Source: Tetradesmus obliquus
Taxonomy: Eukaryota; Chlorophyta; Chlorophyceae; Sphaeropleales; Scenedesmaceae
Direction of reading: 5' to 3'
NCBI GenBank assembly: GCA_030272155.1
Contig: CP126206.1
Location: 1 to 64,000 of the forward strand
DNA length: 64,000 bases
Shown here: in pieces, positions 44,233 to 54,941 of the stretch
Position numbering within the stretch: the first letter of the stretch is position 1
Layout: every line of letters begins with the position of its first letter
The notes under the pieces: model-generated
Told to the model about the DNA's origin: nothing
What the model saw: only the letters and a program-made list of their open reading frames with translations
The model's database searches: none
Program-made: the position numbers and the translations under genes

Positions 44233-47200
44233 GCCCCAGTGCCAGCACCACCGCGGGCCGCCTACCGCCTGTGTACGGCTGCCACGCCACCAACACCAGC
44301 GCACAGCTCGACCTGGACGCTGCCGCGCAAACCCTGGCAGCCGTGCCTGCTGCTGATGCCACGCTGGTGCAGCTGCTGGACGATGGCCTGGGCGCTGCTG
44401 TGCGCGCCTTTGGCAGGCCGCAGCCCCTGCCGGCTACGGAGCACCGGCTGCTGGAGGCGAATCTTTTTGGCATCCTGCTGCCTGTGATGATCCTCAGGTG
44501 CGGCAGGGGGCAGCAGGCAGCACGGGCAGGGGCAAGGGTTGCAGATCTGATGGGATAGGTGTGTCTTGCATGCGCCGCATTGGGCATTGCTGTGACCTGT
44601 AGGGTCAACGAGGCAGTGTGCATTATCAGGTGCATGTCAGCTGCTGGACGATGGCCTGGGCGCTGCTGTGCGCGCCTTTGGCAGCCCCAGGCGCTGCCGG
44701 CAAGGGAGCACCGGCTGCTGGAGGCGAATCTTTTTGGCATCCTGCTGTCCGTGATGATCCTCAGGTGCGGCAGGGGGCAGCAGCAGGGTCAGGGGTTGCC
44801 GATCTGATGGGATAGGCGTGTCTGGCGCGTGCGGCACAGGGCAATTGGACGTGCAGGGGCATAGACCATTCTGCTGCCAGTGATGCTCCTCAGGTGAGGC
44901 AGGGGTTGAAGATGCTCCTCAGGTGAGGCAGGGGTTGAAGATGCTCCTCAGGTGAGGCAGGGGTTGAAGATGCTCCTCAGGTGAGGCAGGGGTTGAAGAT
45001 GCTCCTCAGGTGAGCCAGGGGTTGAAGATGTGGCATGGGTTGAAGAGCTGGGACAGGCGTGTCTCGCATGTGCGGCATAGGGCACTGCTTTGACCTGCAG
45101 GGGCATAGGGCATTCTGCTGCCAGTGATGATCCTCAGGTGAGGCAGGGGTTGAAGATGCTCCTCAGGTGAGGCAGGGGTTGAAGATGCTCCTCAGGTGAG
45201 GCAGGGGTTGAAGATGCTCCTCAGGTGAGCCAGGGGTTGAAGATGTGGCATGGGTTGAAGAGCTGGGACAGGCGTGTCTCGCATGTGCGGCATAGGGCAC
45301 TGCTTTGACCTGCAGGGGCATAGGGCATTCTGCTGCCAGTGATGATCCTCAGGTGAGGCAGGGGTTGAAGATGCTCCTCAGGTGAGGCAGGGGTTGAAGA
45401 TGCTCCTCAGGTGAGGCAGGGGTTGAAGATGCTCCTCAGGTGAGCCAGGGGTTGAAGATGTGGCATGGGTTGAAGAGCTGGGACAGGCGTGTCTCGCATG
45501 TGCGGCATAGGGCACTGCTTTGACCTGCAGGGGCATAGGGCATTCTGCTGCCAGTGATGATCCTCAGGTGAGGCAGGGGTTGAAGATGCTCCTCAGGTGA
45601 GGCAGGGGTTGAAGATGCTCCTCAGGTGAGCCAGGGGTTGAAGATGCTCCTCAGGTGAGCCAGGGGTTGAAGAGCTGGCATGGGTTGAAGAGCTGGGACA
45701 GGCGTGTCTCGCATGTGCGGCATAGGGCACTGCTTTGACCTGCAGGGGCATAGACCATTCTGCTGCCAGTGATGCTCCTCAGGTGCGGCAAGGGCCAGCA
45801 GACAGCAGTGGCAGGGGGTACATGGCTACAGCCAGGACAGGCGCATCTGACAAAAACAGTCCATCAAGCAACATGCTGACCTTCAGAGTCCATGGAGCGC
45901 AGGTTGTGCAGCAAATGTGGGCACCCTTGCCCTCACCTCTCGTCAGGCTGCAGCCGGCATTACTTCTGGGCGCAGCTACTCCCGTCACCAGCTCCCCACA
46001 ATCAAGAGCGCTTACAAATGGTGTGCATCTTCTGTGCTGCCCCTGTCTTTGTTTTTTTTTTCATTCCTACCGCTCACTTGTGGTGCAGCACGAGCCTGAC
46101 CAGCAGGCGCTGGCACTGCGAGGATGTGGGTCAATGCGGCGCTTGGTGGCACGAGCCGCAACTGCTGTGCATAACTTGGACCTCACCTCTATTTCACAAA
46201 CAACAAAACACTCTTTATTTCAATGATATATCCTATGTTGCTGCCTGTTGCACCTGCAGCACCAGCTTGACCACCACCCGCTGGCACTGCGAGGATGTGC
46301 GCCTGGGCGGCGCTTGGTGGCACAGGCCGCCACTGCTGTGCATAGATTAAGCCTTGCCTCCCACACACCATGTGTACATCCTCTGCTGCTGCCTGCTGCT
46401 GCTGCAGCACCAGTCTCACCACCACACGCTGGCACTGTGAGGATATGGGCCTAGGCGCCGCTTGGAGGCACAGGCGGCAACTTGGGTCTCGCCCACCTTT
46501 CTCACAGAGTAAAAAATGTATTGTCTGATATCTACTCCTCTGCTGCTGCCTGTTGCTGCTGCAGCACCAGCCTGACCACCACATGCTGGCACTGCGAGGA
46601 CATGGGCCTAGGCGCCATGAACTGAATGGCATGGGGTAGACAGGAATCGAGAAGCATATGTCATACTATCCTCGCGCTGTGCTGACCCTGCCTGCTGCTG
46701 GGTTGTGTTGCTGATGCACCTGCAGCACCAGCTTGACCACCACTCGCTGGCACTGCGTGGACGCGGGCCAATGCAGCGCTGGGTGGCACAGGCGGAAACT
46801 GCTGTGTGTAAATCACGCCTCGCCTCCCCCCGAACAAATTGTCTTGTTGAAATGTGTATATCCTCTGCTGCTGCCTGTTGCTGCTGCAGCACCAGCCTGA
46901 CCACCACACGCTGGCACTGCGAAGACATGGGCCTAGGCGCCATGAACTGCATGGCATGGGGTGCCCCAAAGCTGTGGCTCCTAGCCACCACGCAGCCAGC
47001 AGCGCAACGATTGATCGACTTGCTGGCAGCCAAGCTGGGAGGGCAGCAAGCTGCGCCGCGGCAGCTGCTGCACAAGCAGCTGCTGTTCCACCACATTAGC
47101 CTACAAGAGGCCCTGGGCTGCGGGCTGGTGCCGTTTGTGCAGCAGCCGGGCACTGCGCTGTTCACACTGCCCGGGCTGCACTCGCTGCATGTGACGGTGT

Positions 47201-47442
47201 CGGCTGGATTCAGCGTGGCTGTGTCCGGCAACAACTTCTTCAGCAGCAGCAGCAGCTTGCAGCAGCACGTGGAGGCGCTGGCTGCTGGGCCGCACGGCTC
47301 GCTGCTGTTTCCAAAGGTGGTGTCACACAGTGGCTGGGACAGGGGCCATGTTGAGGCTCGGGAGCGGCTGGGGGCCCTGCTGGTCAAGTTGGGAGAGGCG
47401 CAGCACAGCGCAGCAAAGCAGGCCACGGCCAGGGAGCTGTAG
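38114..47442 (+). CDS. JmjC-domain protein (KDM4/KDM5-like core), 876 aa
   Basis: Exons: 38114-38485, 38841-38936, 39744-39893, 40738-40847, 41448-41586, 41976-42205, 43079-43709, 44148-44497 and 46890-47442. Phases agree at every junction. The acceptor at 41448 was chosen by frame and is the least certain. The last exon holds a JmjC core: R-W-H-C-E-D (H702, E704) then A-W-G-A-P-K-L-W. The distal H793 precedes A-G-F-S-V-A-V-S-G-N-N-F, spaced as in KDM4/KDM5 proteins. HxE rather than HxD separates it from the KDM3-like neighbour. No JmjN, PHD or ARID domain is visible; the N-terminal 690 residues are unfamiliar and partly Ala/Gln-rich. A histone or protein demethylase/hydroxylase role in the nucleus is likely but the substrate is unknown. 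Confidence 0.75.
39239..39300 (-). repeat. Inverted copy of an exon head
   Basis: The reverse complement reads CTGGCGCAG|GAGAGGGACTCCTGGC, matching the forward acceptor copies at 39422, 39605 and 39744 (E-x-D-S-W-H-N). It is the only clearly inverted exon-edge copy I found. Confidence 0.85.
39323..39340. repeat. Poly-G run of 18
   Basis: Eighteen consecutive G, flanked by further G-rich sequence, just downstream of the inverted exon copy. It could form G-quadruplex structures and is also a place where read errors are likely. Confidence 0.95.
39410..39800 (+). repeat. Acceptor array, 3 direct copies (M-D-S-W-H-N)
   Basis: GCAG|GAGA(C/T)GGACTCCTGGCAC starts at about 39422, 39605 and 39744. 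The third continues to the complete exon. Confidence 0.9.
39841..40470 (+). repeat. 115-bp array, 5 near-identical copies plus one diverged
   Basis: The exon tail A-D-W-L-Q-M-H-A-A-L-G-S-S-K-E-A-M-G is followed by GTGAGC. Tails end near 39893, 40008, 40122, 40237 and 40352, with a diverged copy near 40465. Copies 2-5 also keep CATGCAG in front (AG|ACTGG). Each is therefore bounded by both splice sites, as a ~50-nt mini-exon that would shift the frame if included. Confidence 0.93.
41020..41450 (+). repeat. Acceptor array, 4 copies, with a (GACT)n tract inside
   Basis: The block CCAGGCCTCC(C/T)TCCCAGGTG and following CTGCTGCAGGCC recurs near 41048, 41137, 41245 and 41410. The last leads into the exon at 41448. 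A (GACT)n microsatellite fills about 41281-41383 and has clearly expanded within one unit. Confidence 0.88.
41820..42490 (+). repeat. Acceptor pair, then 3 donor copies, of exon 41976-42205
   Basis: The head GACGT(G/C)GC(A/G)GACTGGCTGCG starts at 41836 and 41976. The tail K-L-N-L-L-L-E-L-A-V-A-R|GTGGG ends at 42205 and recurs ending near 42348 and 42483. Confidence 0.9.
42627..42705. repeat. 19-bp tandem repeat, 4 copies
   Basis: AACAGGCATCATGTACGGT repeats four times inside the intron with essentially no divergence. Confidence 0.93.
42830..43100 (+). repeat. Acceptor array, 3 copies (GTGGGCCACTGTGGCC head)
   Basis: Heads begin near 42845, 42967 and 43079 after TGTGC(C/T)AG. Only the third opens into the long exon. 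Confidence 0.9.
44376..44775 (+). repeat. Donor duplication of exon 44148-44497
   Basis: The last ~120 bp of the exon (L-L-D-D-G-L-G-A-A-V … G-I-L-L-P-V-M-I-L) and its GTGCGG donor are repeated, ending near 44765. The copy has a few substitutions that break the frame. Confidence 0.92.
44877..45795 (+). repeat. 29-bp minisatellite built on a 5' splice site, in 215-bp higher-order units
   Basis: The unit GATGCTCCTCAGGTGAGGCA plus GGGGTTGAA carries CTCAG|GTGAG. I count 17 CTCAGGTGAG sites. Blocks of 3-5 units are joined by a spacer (GGACAGGCGTGTCTCGCATG…) that recurs at 45051, 45266, 45481 and 45696, exactly 215 bp apart. The unit derives from the donor edge of exon 44148-44497 (ATCCTCAG|GTGCGGCAGGGG). 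Confidence 0.95.
46075..46920 (+). repeat. Acceptor array of the JmjC iron-ligand exon, 6 copies
   Basis: CTGCAG|CACCAGC-type heads start near 46088, 46259, 46408, 46565, 46727 and 46890. Each encodes T-S-L-T-x-x-x-W-H-C. Copies 1-3 keep H-C-E-D but diverge afterwards. Copy 4 has a stop after A-M-N. Copy 5 has H-C-V-D (Glu lost). Copy 6 is the full exon. Confidence 0.93.
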
Positions 47443-47695
47443 GCTGCTGCTGAACAACCTCTTCAGCAGCAGCAGCGGCGGCGGCGGCGGCCTGCAGCAG
47501 CACGTGGAGGCGTTGGGTGTGCGGGCCGCACAGCTCACTGCTGTTCCCTGAGGTGCTGTACAACTCCTGACATGTCAGAGCGTGGCTGGGACAGCGGCCA
47601 TGTTGAGGCTCGGGAGAGGCTGGGGGCCCTGCTGGTGAAGCTGGGAGAGGCGCAGCACAGCGCAGCAAAGCAGGCCGTGCTACGCTAGTAGCCAG
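47226..47695 (+). repeat. Tandem duplicate of the JmjC gene's last-exon tail
   Basis: The segment from the Ser run through E-A-R-E-R-L-G-A-L-L-V-K-L-G-E-A-Q-H-S-A-A-K-Q (stop at 47442) is repeated directly downstream to about 47690. The copy has frame changes. Confidence 0.9.
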
Positions 47696-48480
47696 GGAGC
47701 AGTAGGCTGCAGTGTGTACTACACTGTTGGCAACAGTAGCAGCAGTGGCAGGCGTGACAACCGTGTTTTGCTGTTGATAGGCATACGTGTGCCACAATGC
47801 ACTGGTGTGCTGCTGCAGCAGCGTTCCACTTGGGTGCAGGTGTACAGAGCCTGTGCGCGCTGCTGTAGGCCTCGCAAGACCCTGCAAGCAAACACGGATG
47901 TGCTGATGCGTCATCGTGCTGTACATTACAACCTTATCGGGCTGAAGTGTTTATTTGTTTCTGTAGTTGTAGCTGAGCAGCAGTGCACTACAGCAGTGGG
48001 TTGGTAGGCGTAACTGCATGTACATGTGTGTTATACTATAGTTGGCTGCAGCCACCAGCTGCTGGCGCACACAAACCATTAGTTGCGGGTGTTGCTTGCG
48101 GCTGACCGCTACGAGTGTGTGTGGCTCGTAGTGCAAAGCAGTCCTTCATTGGCATCACCTAGTACACACAATTCTGGTTGGCGCCATAGTGTGGCGCTGC
48201 ACTCAGCATCATCCTGTTACCAAGTGTGGAGCTGCACTGTGGCGCTGCACTGATTCCCCGCGGCCTTTCAGTATGGCTTGCACACAGCTGTGCTCACAAC
48301 AGGCATGCATGCAGTCCGCGGAGGCGGCCGCCAAGCCTTTGACAGGTGTACACATGTGCGCATTGTACACATGTGCGCATTGTAACAGACTCTGTGCCCT
48401 GACCTGAGTCACCAGTTCCCAATCACAAAAATTAGGGCCACAGGCCCGCCTACTAAAGAGCCAGACACGGCTCATTACAG
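47696..48480. other. Intergenic, only short repeats seen
   Basis: No recognisable gene. ACACATGTGCGCATTGT (17 bp) is duplicated at about 48347-48382, and GTGGCGCTGCACT/GTGGAGCTGCACT repeats occur near 48190-48250. Confidence 0.5.
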
Positions 48481-50581
48481 ATGCGCAAGCTGGGGCGACT
48501 CGCAGCCCCTGCTGCAGCTGCTGAGGGAGATGAAGGCAGTCTGGGTCCATGGCGTCAAGAGCGTCGCAGTCGAGCTTGGCCCGGCAGGCCTGTTTGGGCA
48601 GCAGCTGCGCGACTGCCTACATAAAAAGTTCCTGCTGCGGCTGCAGCAGTGGAGTGTTGGGCACGCAGCTGCTGCCATTCTGTCTGCACTCAGCCCCAGC
48701 TTAGCGCAAGATGCTGACCGGATGCAGGCAGCAAGGTCTGGCAGTGGGCTGCAGCCACAGCTGCAGATTGGGAGTGTCCGGCAAGCTGTGGGTGGCACCA
48801 TGGGCGGTAAAGCACTTGGAGCACCCATGCAGCAGCTGCTGCTGAGTGGAGCCTGCCGCTACAACTCAGCGGTGAGTTGTGTGTGCACGAGTGCAGGTGT
48901 GGCCATGCATATGGCCTCGTGTGGCCATGCTTTTTGACGAGCGTGCATGTCATGCATGGTGCTTGCTATGTGTCATCAGATCAAACACAGCATGTCTCTT
49001 TCACGTGCATGTGTTTCACACTGAATCTGCTGCTGCTGCTGCTGCTGCCGCAGGAGGTTGTGCTGCAGGCATGCGTTGTTCAGCCGCTGCTTGAGCCCAT
49101 GCGCATGCCAGATGACGTAGATCTGGAGGCTGAATGGCAGCTGGCCTTTGTCCGCACGGCTTTGCAGGCCGGCCGCCCTGGCATGGCTTGCAGGAAGGAT
49201 GTACAGGAGATGCATGCCCTGATTACCAGCAGCAGCAGCCTGCCCTTCTTCATGGAGCTGGCTGTGTGTCTGGTGGACAGCCGGGCTGTCTACCCTAGTT
49301 CAGTGGCAGCCCGGCTTGGGAGGCGCAGATGCTCAGGGCTCAGCTGTGCGCAGTGTCTGCTGGTTTGCTGGCGCACTGCAGCTGCAGCTGCTGCAGCTGC
49401 TGGAGGAGCAGCTGCAGCCAGTGTCCAGCCTCACCAGGCTGCATGCCAGGGTAGTGGGTGCTCTAGACATAGAGCTGGCCAGCCTGGTGAAGTCTGAGGT
49501 GTGCAGCAAGCTGGCGGGCGGCAGGGGCCTTGCCATGGTGAAGCTCGCTGATGAAGGCGTGCAGCAGCTCTTGAAGGACCCGCAGCCAGGGCAGCCGCAG
49601 CCAGCGGCCACGCTGTGTGCCAACGTGGTGGCAGACAGGATTGCTGCTGCTATCAAGGTCCCAGAGCTGTGTGACAGGGTGCAGCTGTTTCAGCAGAGCT
49701 CAGCCATGGATGCTGAAGAGCTTTGCACACGCGTGCTGTCGCCGCTGCTACTGCCGCAGCTGCTGCAGTCTGTCACGCTTGCTGCTGCTGCGGCTGCAGC
49801 AGAGCTGCCAGTGCTGGACAGCATGGGGCTGAACCCATTGGCTGCAAGGGGCCTGGATGCACTCAAGCAGCGCAAACTGGTGAAGCTGTTCGCTTATGTG
49901 TTCAAGGTGTGTGGCAGACGAACAACAATTTTTTTGTGAACAGTGGTTGAGGTGTTGCTCTATGCATGCATTCTGAGTATGCCTGCTGGTGTATGCGTGC
50001 TGATGTATGCTGCCTGATGTACACACGCAACAGCTGTGTGCATTGTGCTGTTTTGGCAGTCTTGTGTCTGCACAGATATTCATGTCGTGTTGCTGCTGTC
50101 TTGCAGGAGAATGCTGCAAGCCACTCTGGCCCGGTGCAGCTGGACCTTCGCCTGCTGCAGAGTCTAGTGAACAAGCTGCTGCAGCTGCCAGTGGATGTTC
50201 TGGCACGGAGCAGCATTGCTCTGCCGCAAAGCCAGGAGGAGGATTGGAGCAGCATGGAGCTGCCACAGGAGCAGCCGCAGACGCCTACACAGCAGCTCTC
50301 TTCAGGCAGCAGCAGCGCGCTGCCCCTGCAGATGACACCTCTGCTCATTGACCTGCTGTTCTTGTTTGTTGATGGCGAGGCCTACCTAGACATCACCACC
50401 CTCAACGGGTCCGAGCAGCGCTACAACTACCTGTGGCGCCTGGCTGACAGGCTGCATACAGGCCGGTACTTCAAGGGCTCACCCAAAGCGATTGTGGAAA
50501 CAGCAGTGGCTGGTGCTGGAAGGGGACAATGCAGCTGCAGCGCTGCCGCGAGACCGCAGCAGCAGCAGCAACGGCAGCAGT

Positions 50582-50647
<66 letters not shown>

Positions 50648-52788
50648 GTCTACGGTTGTGTGCAAGGCTTCAGCATGGACAGCGGCAAGTGGGATGCGAA
50701 GCTGTTCTGCATCCAGGAAGGCACGTTGTGCAGCCTCGAAAAGTGCTGCCAGATGTCAGATGAGCAGGTGGGCTCTGACTGTGGCACTGATACACAGCTG
50801 CTTAAGCGGAGGCACTGCACTGTAGTGACGATGCTGTGCCTTGTTGCAGGTGCTCTAACTGTGGCACTGTTACACAGTTGCAGCTAAAGCGCAGGCATCG
50901 TACTGTAGTGACGATGCTGCTTCTTGTTGCAGGTGCTCATGGCCCAGGTCGGCGGCGCGTGCGGCGTCAGCCTGGCCAAATTCCACCTGGAACACCTGCC
51001 GCTGGTGCAGTCATTGGCTGCGATTCATGCTGCTATGTGTGACTTCCACACTGAGCTGCAGCGGCTGGGTAAGCCGCTGGACGACTCTACCCCGCTGTTG
51101 CAGAGCGTCTATGAGGGGCATGGCCCAGAGTGGATAGTATACGTGCTACCCAGCAACAGTGCCGTTGGACGCCAGGTGCGCAGAGCTGTTGCAGCTACAA
51201 GTGCAGCAACAACAGGACCAGGATGATGCTAAGCAGGATGATGCTAAGCATGCACTGCATGTTGCACTGCCCGTTGTACTAGTGCATCCTGCAGTTGAGC
51301 TCCTCGGCAATATTACTTTGAAAACATATGCCAGTGCCAGTGATATTTAAAAATGCACCAGAAAAAGACACGCGGGCTTCCGGTGATACCGGGCTTCCGG
51401 TATTTATATACAAAAAACTCCTGCCGGCTTCCGGTAAGTTTTAACGAAGGTGATGTTAGGAGCAACACGGTATGCTTTGATGCTGGCGGACTCCGCTTGC
51501 TGACATGTATGTTGCTGGCTGCAGGAGCGCGTGTTTGCTTACACCCCACAAGGCGGAGCCACCTCTCCAGACGCAGTCGAGCAACGCACTGTGTTCAATG
51601 AGGCAGGCTTCCTGCAATACACCAAGGCAGTGCAGCAGGCAGCAGCAGCTGGCACAGCTACGCCGGCTCCAGACAGCAAGCTGTCTCCCAACCGCCAGCT
51701 CAAGCTGCTGCACTGGGTGAGTCATGCTGCTGAGTACTTGGGCTGGCCCGCCAGTGGCCCTGAACGTGTTGCGCATCATCCTGATGCCTGCAAACCTGCC
51801 AACATAATGGAGCAGCACTCTCTTCTGTTGCCGCCCCAGTGGAGTGCGGGCCCGACGGCGTGATGCTACGCCTTGACGGGCAACATGGTGATCCTGATGT
51901 GTGCGTGATCCTGATTTGTAAAGATGGACAGTCTAGCATGAAGAATGCAAAGCTGCGCACCTTCAAGCATTGCTTGTCCAGGAGACCTCCCGCCCAAGGT
52001 CCCCCGGCGTTCCAAGTGGGCTGTCCACGCAAGCACTGCTGTCCAGCATCATGGCATCATAGCATCATGCGGAGTTCTCATCTGTAAGCGCAAAGAAGCC
52101 TGTGTGCGTTGCTCTGCTGTGCAGGTTGACGCCCGCGAGCCGCAGAAGCGGCGGCTGCGCGAGCCTGACCCTTTCAACGATGACTACGGGAATGAGAGGC
52201 CAGCACAGCGCATGCGGCACCAGGAGGACGCACCAGCAACACCAGGAGGACGCGCAGACGCAGCAGCGCTGGCGCCGCCGCCACCTGCAGCAGCAGTGCC
52301 GCCGCCTGCAGCAGTAGCGCCGCCGCCAGCAGCAGCGCTGGCGCCGCCTGCAGCAGTGCCGCCGCCTGCAGCAGCGCTGGCGGGGCTGTCAAGGGCTCAG
52401 CTGGCAGCGGCAAAGGCGATGTTTTTCGCAACACAGAGGCTGCAGCCGGGGCCACAGCGCTGGAGATTCGGCGGCCAAGGCACAGGCTCAGATGTTGAGG
52501 TTGTGCTGCACGTCAACGCGCAGCAGCGAGCAGGTGGGCGGCTTCTGCTGCACTGCAGTGTGTGTGTTGGCCGTATCTTCCTTTTGCATGTTGCATGTCC
52601 TCCTATGTTTTGCATGCCTGCTCATGCTAGCTGTGGACATGTGGTGTGCGGCTGCTCAGCATTGGATGCTTGTGCACTGTGTTGGTGCTGCTTGCACTGC
52701 AAGTTACGTGGCACCTGTCTTTGCAGCCTATGTCACCTTCCAAGATCAGCCATTCTTCAAGCTGGGCCCTCTGGGCAAGGCGGTGTGA
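48481..52788 (+). CDS. Unrecognised multi-exon gene with frame breaks
   Basis: Exons with matching phases: 48481-48871, 49054-49263, 49304-49906, 50107-50767, 50933-51175, 51525-51716, 51840-52021 (approximate end), 52125-52533 and 52727-52788 (stop). The 5' end is open. Three frame problems occur. One lies between 49263 and 49304 and is repaired only by a very short 40-nt GT-AG intron. One is near 50490, where a +1 shift is needed before W-L-V-L-E-G-D. One is at the 51840 junction. Protein-like islands include L-F-V-D-G-E-A-Y-L-D-I-T-T-L-N-G-S-E and S-V-Y-E-G-H-G-P-E-W-I-V-Y-V. A long poly-Ser/CAG run sits at about 50550-50645. No family was recognised. It may be a decaying gene or contain sequence errors. 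Confidence 0.45.
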
Positions 52789-54941
52789 AACGTGTGCGTG
52801 GAGGCTAACCAGGCGAACAGGCAGCTTGCAGAGGCCGATGTACTGCATCCAGCGAGCGTGTGGCACAGGCGCTCGCAGCGAGTGGCGGTTCAAGGCAATC
52901 AAGTGAAGGTGATGGCGGACAACGCCTGGACGCCGGTGTGTGACCTGTGAACAGCATGTGAGGTGTAGCTTGACGTCACTGCCGCCATTGCCAGGGCTGA
53001 CAGTGTTGGTGTATTTACTGGTGTGCCGGTGCCATAGGTTATGGGCTGACAGCCCCACTTCATCTGTGTATCTTATCCTGGCTACAAGCTTGCTGGCTAG
53101 CATTGCTTTGGTGTTACACCAGCCAGTGGCGTGCTGCACCTTTGTGGTGCATCTTTGTGGTGCGGCAATGGTTGTGCATGGGCGTTCTAAGAATTACGCA
53201 GGCCGACTCAGGTGCGAGTTGAAAGTTGGGTCAACTTGAAGTTGAAGTTTCGCACAGCAATGACAGTCATCATGATGGGAGTTGCACATTGCAGAGGTGA
53301 AATGTATGCTCCAAGCAGTGTTTGTGGAACTGTGTGCGGCTATCACCCGTGCCGACGGTCCAACTCAAGTCGTGGGCCAGATATGGCAGCTCTTACGCAT
53401 CTGCTGTTCAAGGGTGATGCTGTATAAGAACGACTTTACTGGCTGTTTCGGGACGCGGCGTTGGGGCGATGTACATGAATGTGAAGGAGCGGCCGCCAGT
53501 GGCAGCAGCCTGCAGCATGCTGTGAAGCAGCAGCAGCCGGCGGCAGCAGTGGCCGCGTGATGCAGCGGGTGATGGGGAGGGTGCGTGCTTGCTGGACGCA
53601 CAGTACGCGGGCAATGCTGCAAGAAAAGCGCAGGGCAGGCCGTAAAGCCTACAATGTTGTTTCTGTATGGCGGCCGCTAAAGATTGTAACTGCTTGGTGA
53701 CTGGGCCACCATCTACACCAAGGCAGGGGTGTATGTGATCTTTAATTAGCGGCAGGGGGCTAAACATGACCTGCTGGCAGCAGCGATGGTGGCTTGATGA
53801 TTCATCGATGATTGCCGCTTGGCTTGATGAGTAACATGATGATGATGATGATCGATGATTGCCGCGATCACAACTTGAGCGGCTGTGGCAGACTGGGCTG
53901 GCGCGCACTGCGATCAGGGTTGCCACCAACAGCAGCAGGGTGGACTTCGGATTGTTCCATTCGCGCTCACCGACATTAAAGGCTTTTGTTTGACACTGAC
54001 AGTGGTGCAGGAGACTTCTTGGCACATGGTGATGGCTCAGCCAGCTGTCCGACAGCACCGCGTCAAGTGCGGCAGGCACGTTTCTGTTACTGGCCATGTT
54101 GAGGTGCAGGCTACAAGTTACTTGATGAAATGATGGTAACAGGTGGTTATCCATGTGATTGTCATAGCATGTGCGGACGCCATTTCTGCAGGATGGTGTA
54201 CCGCCCCCAGGCAGTCACTGCCACTAAGTGGCTTCTGAAGGGGCAGCAGCAGCAGGCCCAGTTGATGAGCGCGACGAAAACAGGTGGCCCCATAGTAAGT
54301 TTTTAAAACCATGTGAAGTGAACGTCTTAACCCCGAACAAGCACTTGCATGCGCCAGGTAAAGCAACAGGGCGTGTCAGATTCAAATTTCGAACAAACCG
54401 CCCCCTCAGGCCATACTGTGGCTCGCCCGCAGATTCTGCCATCGAACACCACAAAAGAGATCTTCAACCGGGTTGTGTGGCGAGTTTCGAATTTATGCGC
54501 CTCATCAAAGCCCTCCTCCGTACCTCAGTAGCACGCCAGGTGGTGGTTGAGCACAGGACTTCGCAGCCATCTCACTGGTAGCTACAGTGCCTTGTTAGTG
54601 AGTTGATCATACTTCGAAGATCATCCTCGGCTGCTAAGGTGCAAGCTGGGCGAGCAGGAGAAGCCGTTGAACATGGCTGATTGTGAAGGTGCGCCAAAGC
54701 AACCGCTGGCACATCTAGGGGCACGCTTGGAAGCATACATGATCTGGTTGAAGGTATTTGGCGTGTTATAACGTGATATCGTCGAGCATCCTTGCGTCAG
54801 CGCCAGGTGTCACCCAATAAGCAGTAGCAGCAGCAGCAACCTCAGCACCAGCAGGGGCAAGTGCAGCTGAGTGCGAAACTAGGCAGGCGTCAACAACGCT
54901 GCTCATCACAAGTGCTGCGTTTATTGTTTTTCTTCTTGCAG
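52789..54941 (+). other. Mostly non-coding, with two weak coding candidates
   Basis: A frame at 53282-53560 (ending in a Gln/Ala tail) and one at about 54349-54531 look somewhat protein-like but have no recognised domain or secure splice partners. They could be 3' exons of the preceding gene or remnants. 53820-53870 has a small ATGATG tract and a repeat of CGATGATTGCCGC. Nothing else is supported. Confidence 0.3.

Noticed and set aside
51340-51440. AT-rich patch with three (G/C)GGCTTCCGGT repeats as a transposon remnant
   Set aside because: Only a short, local repeat in an intron. No terminal inverted repeats or target duplication could be defined.
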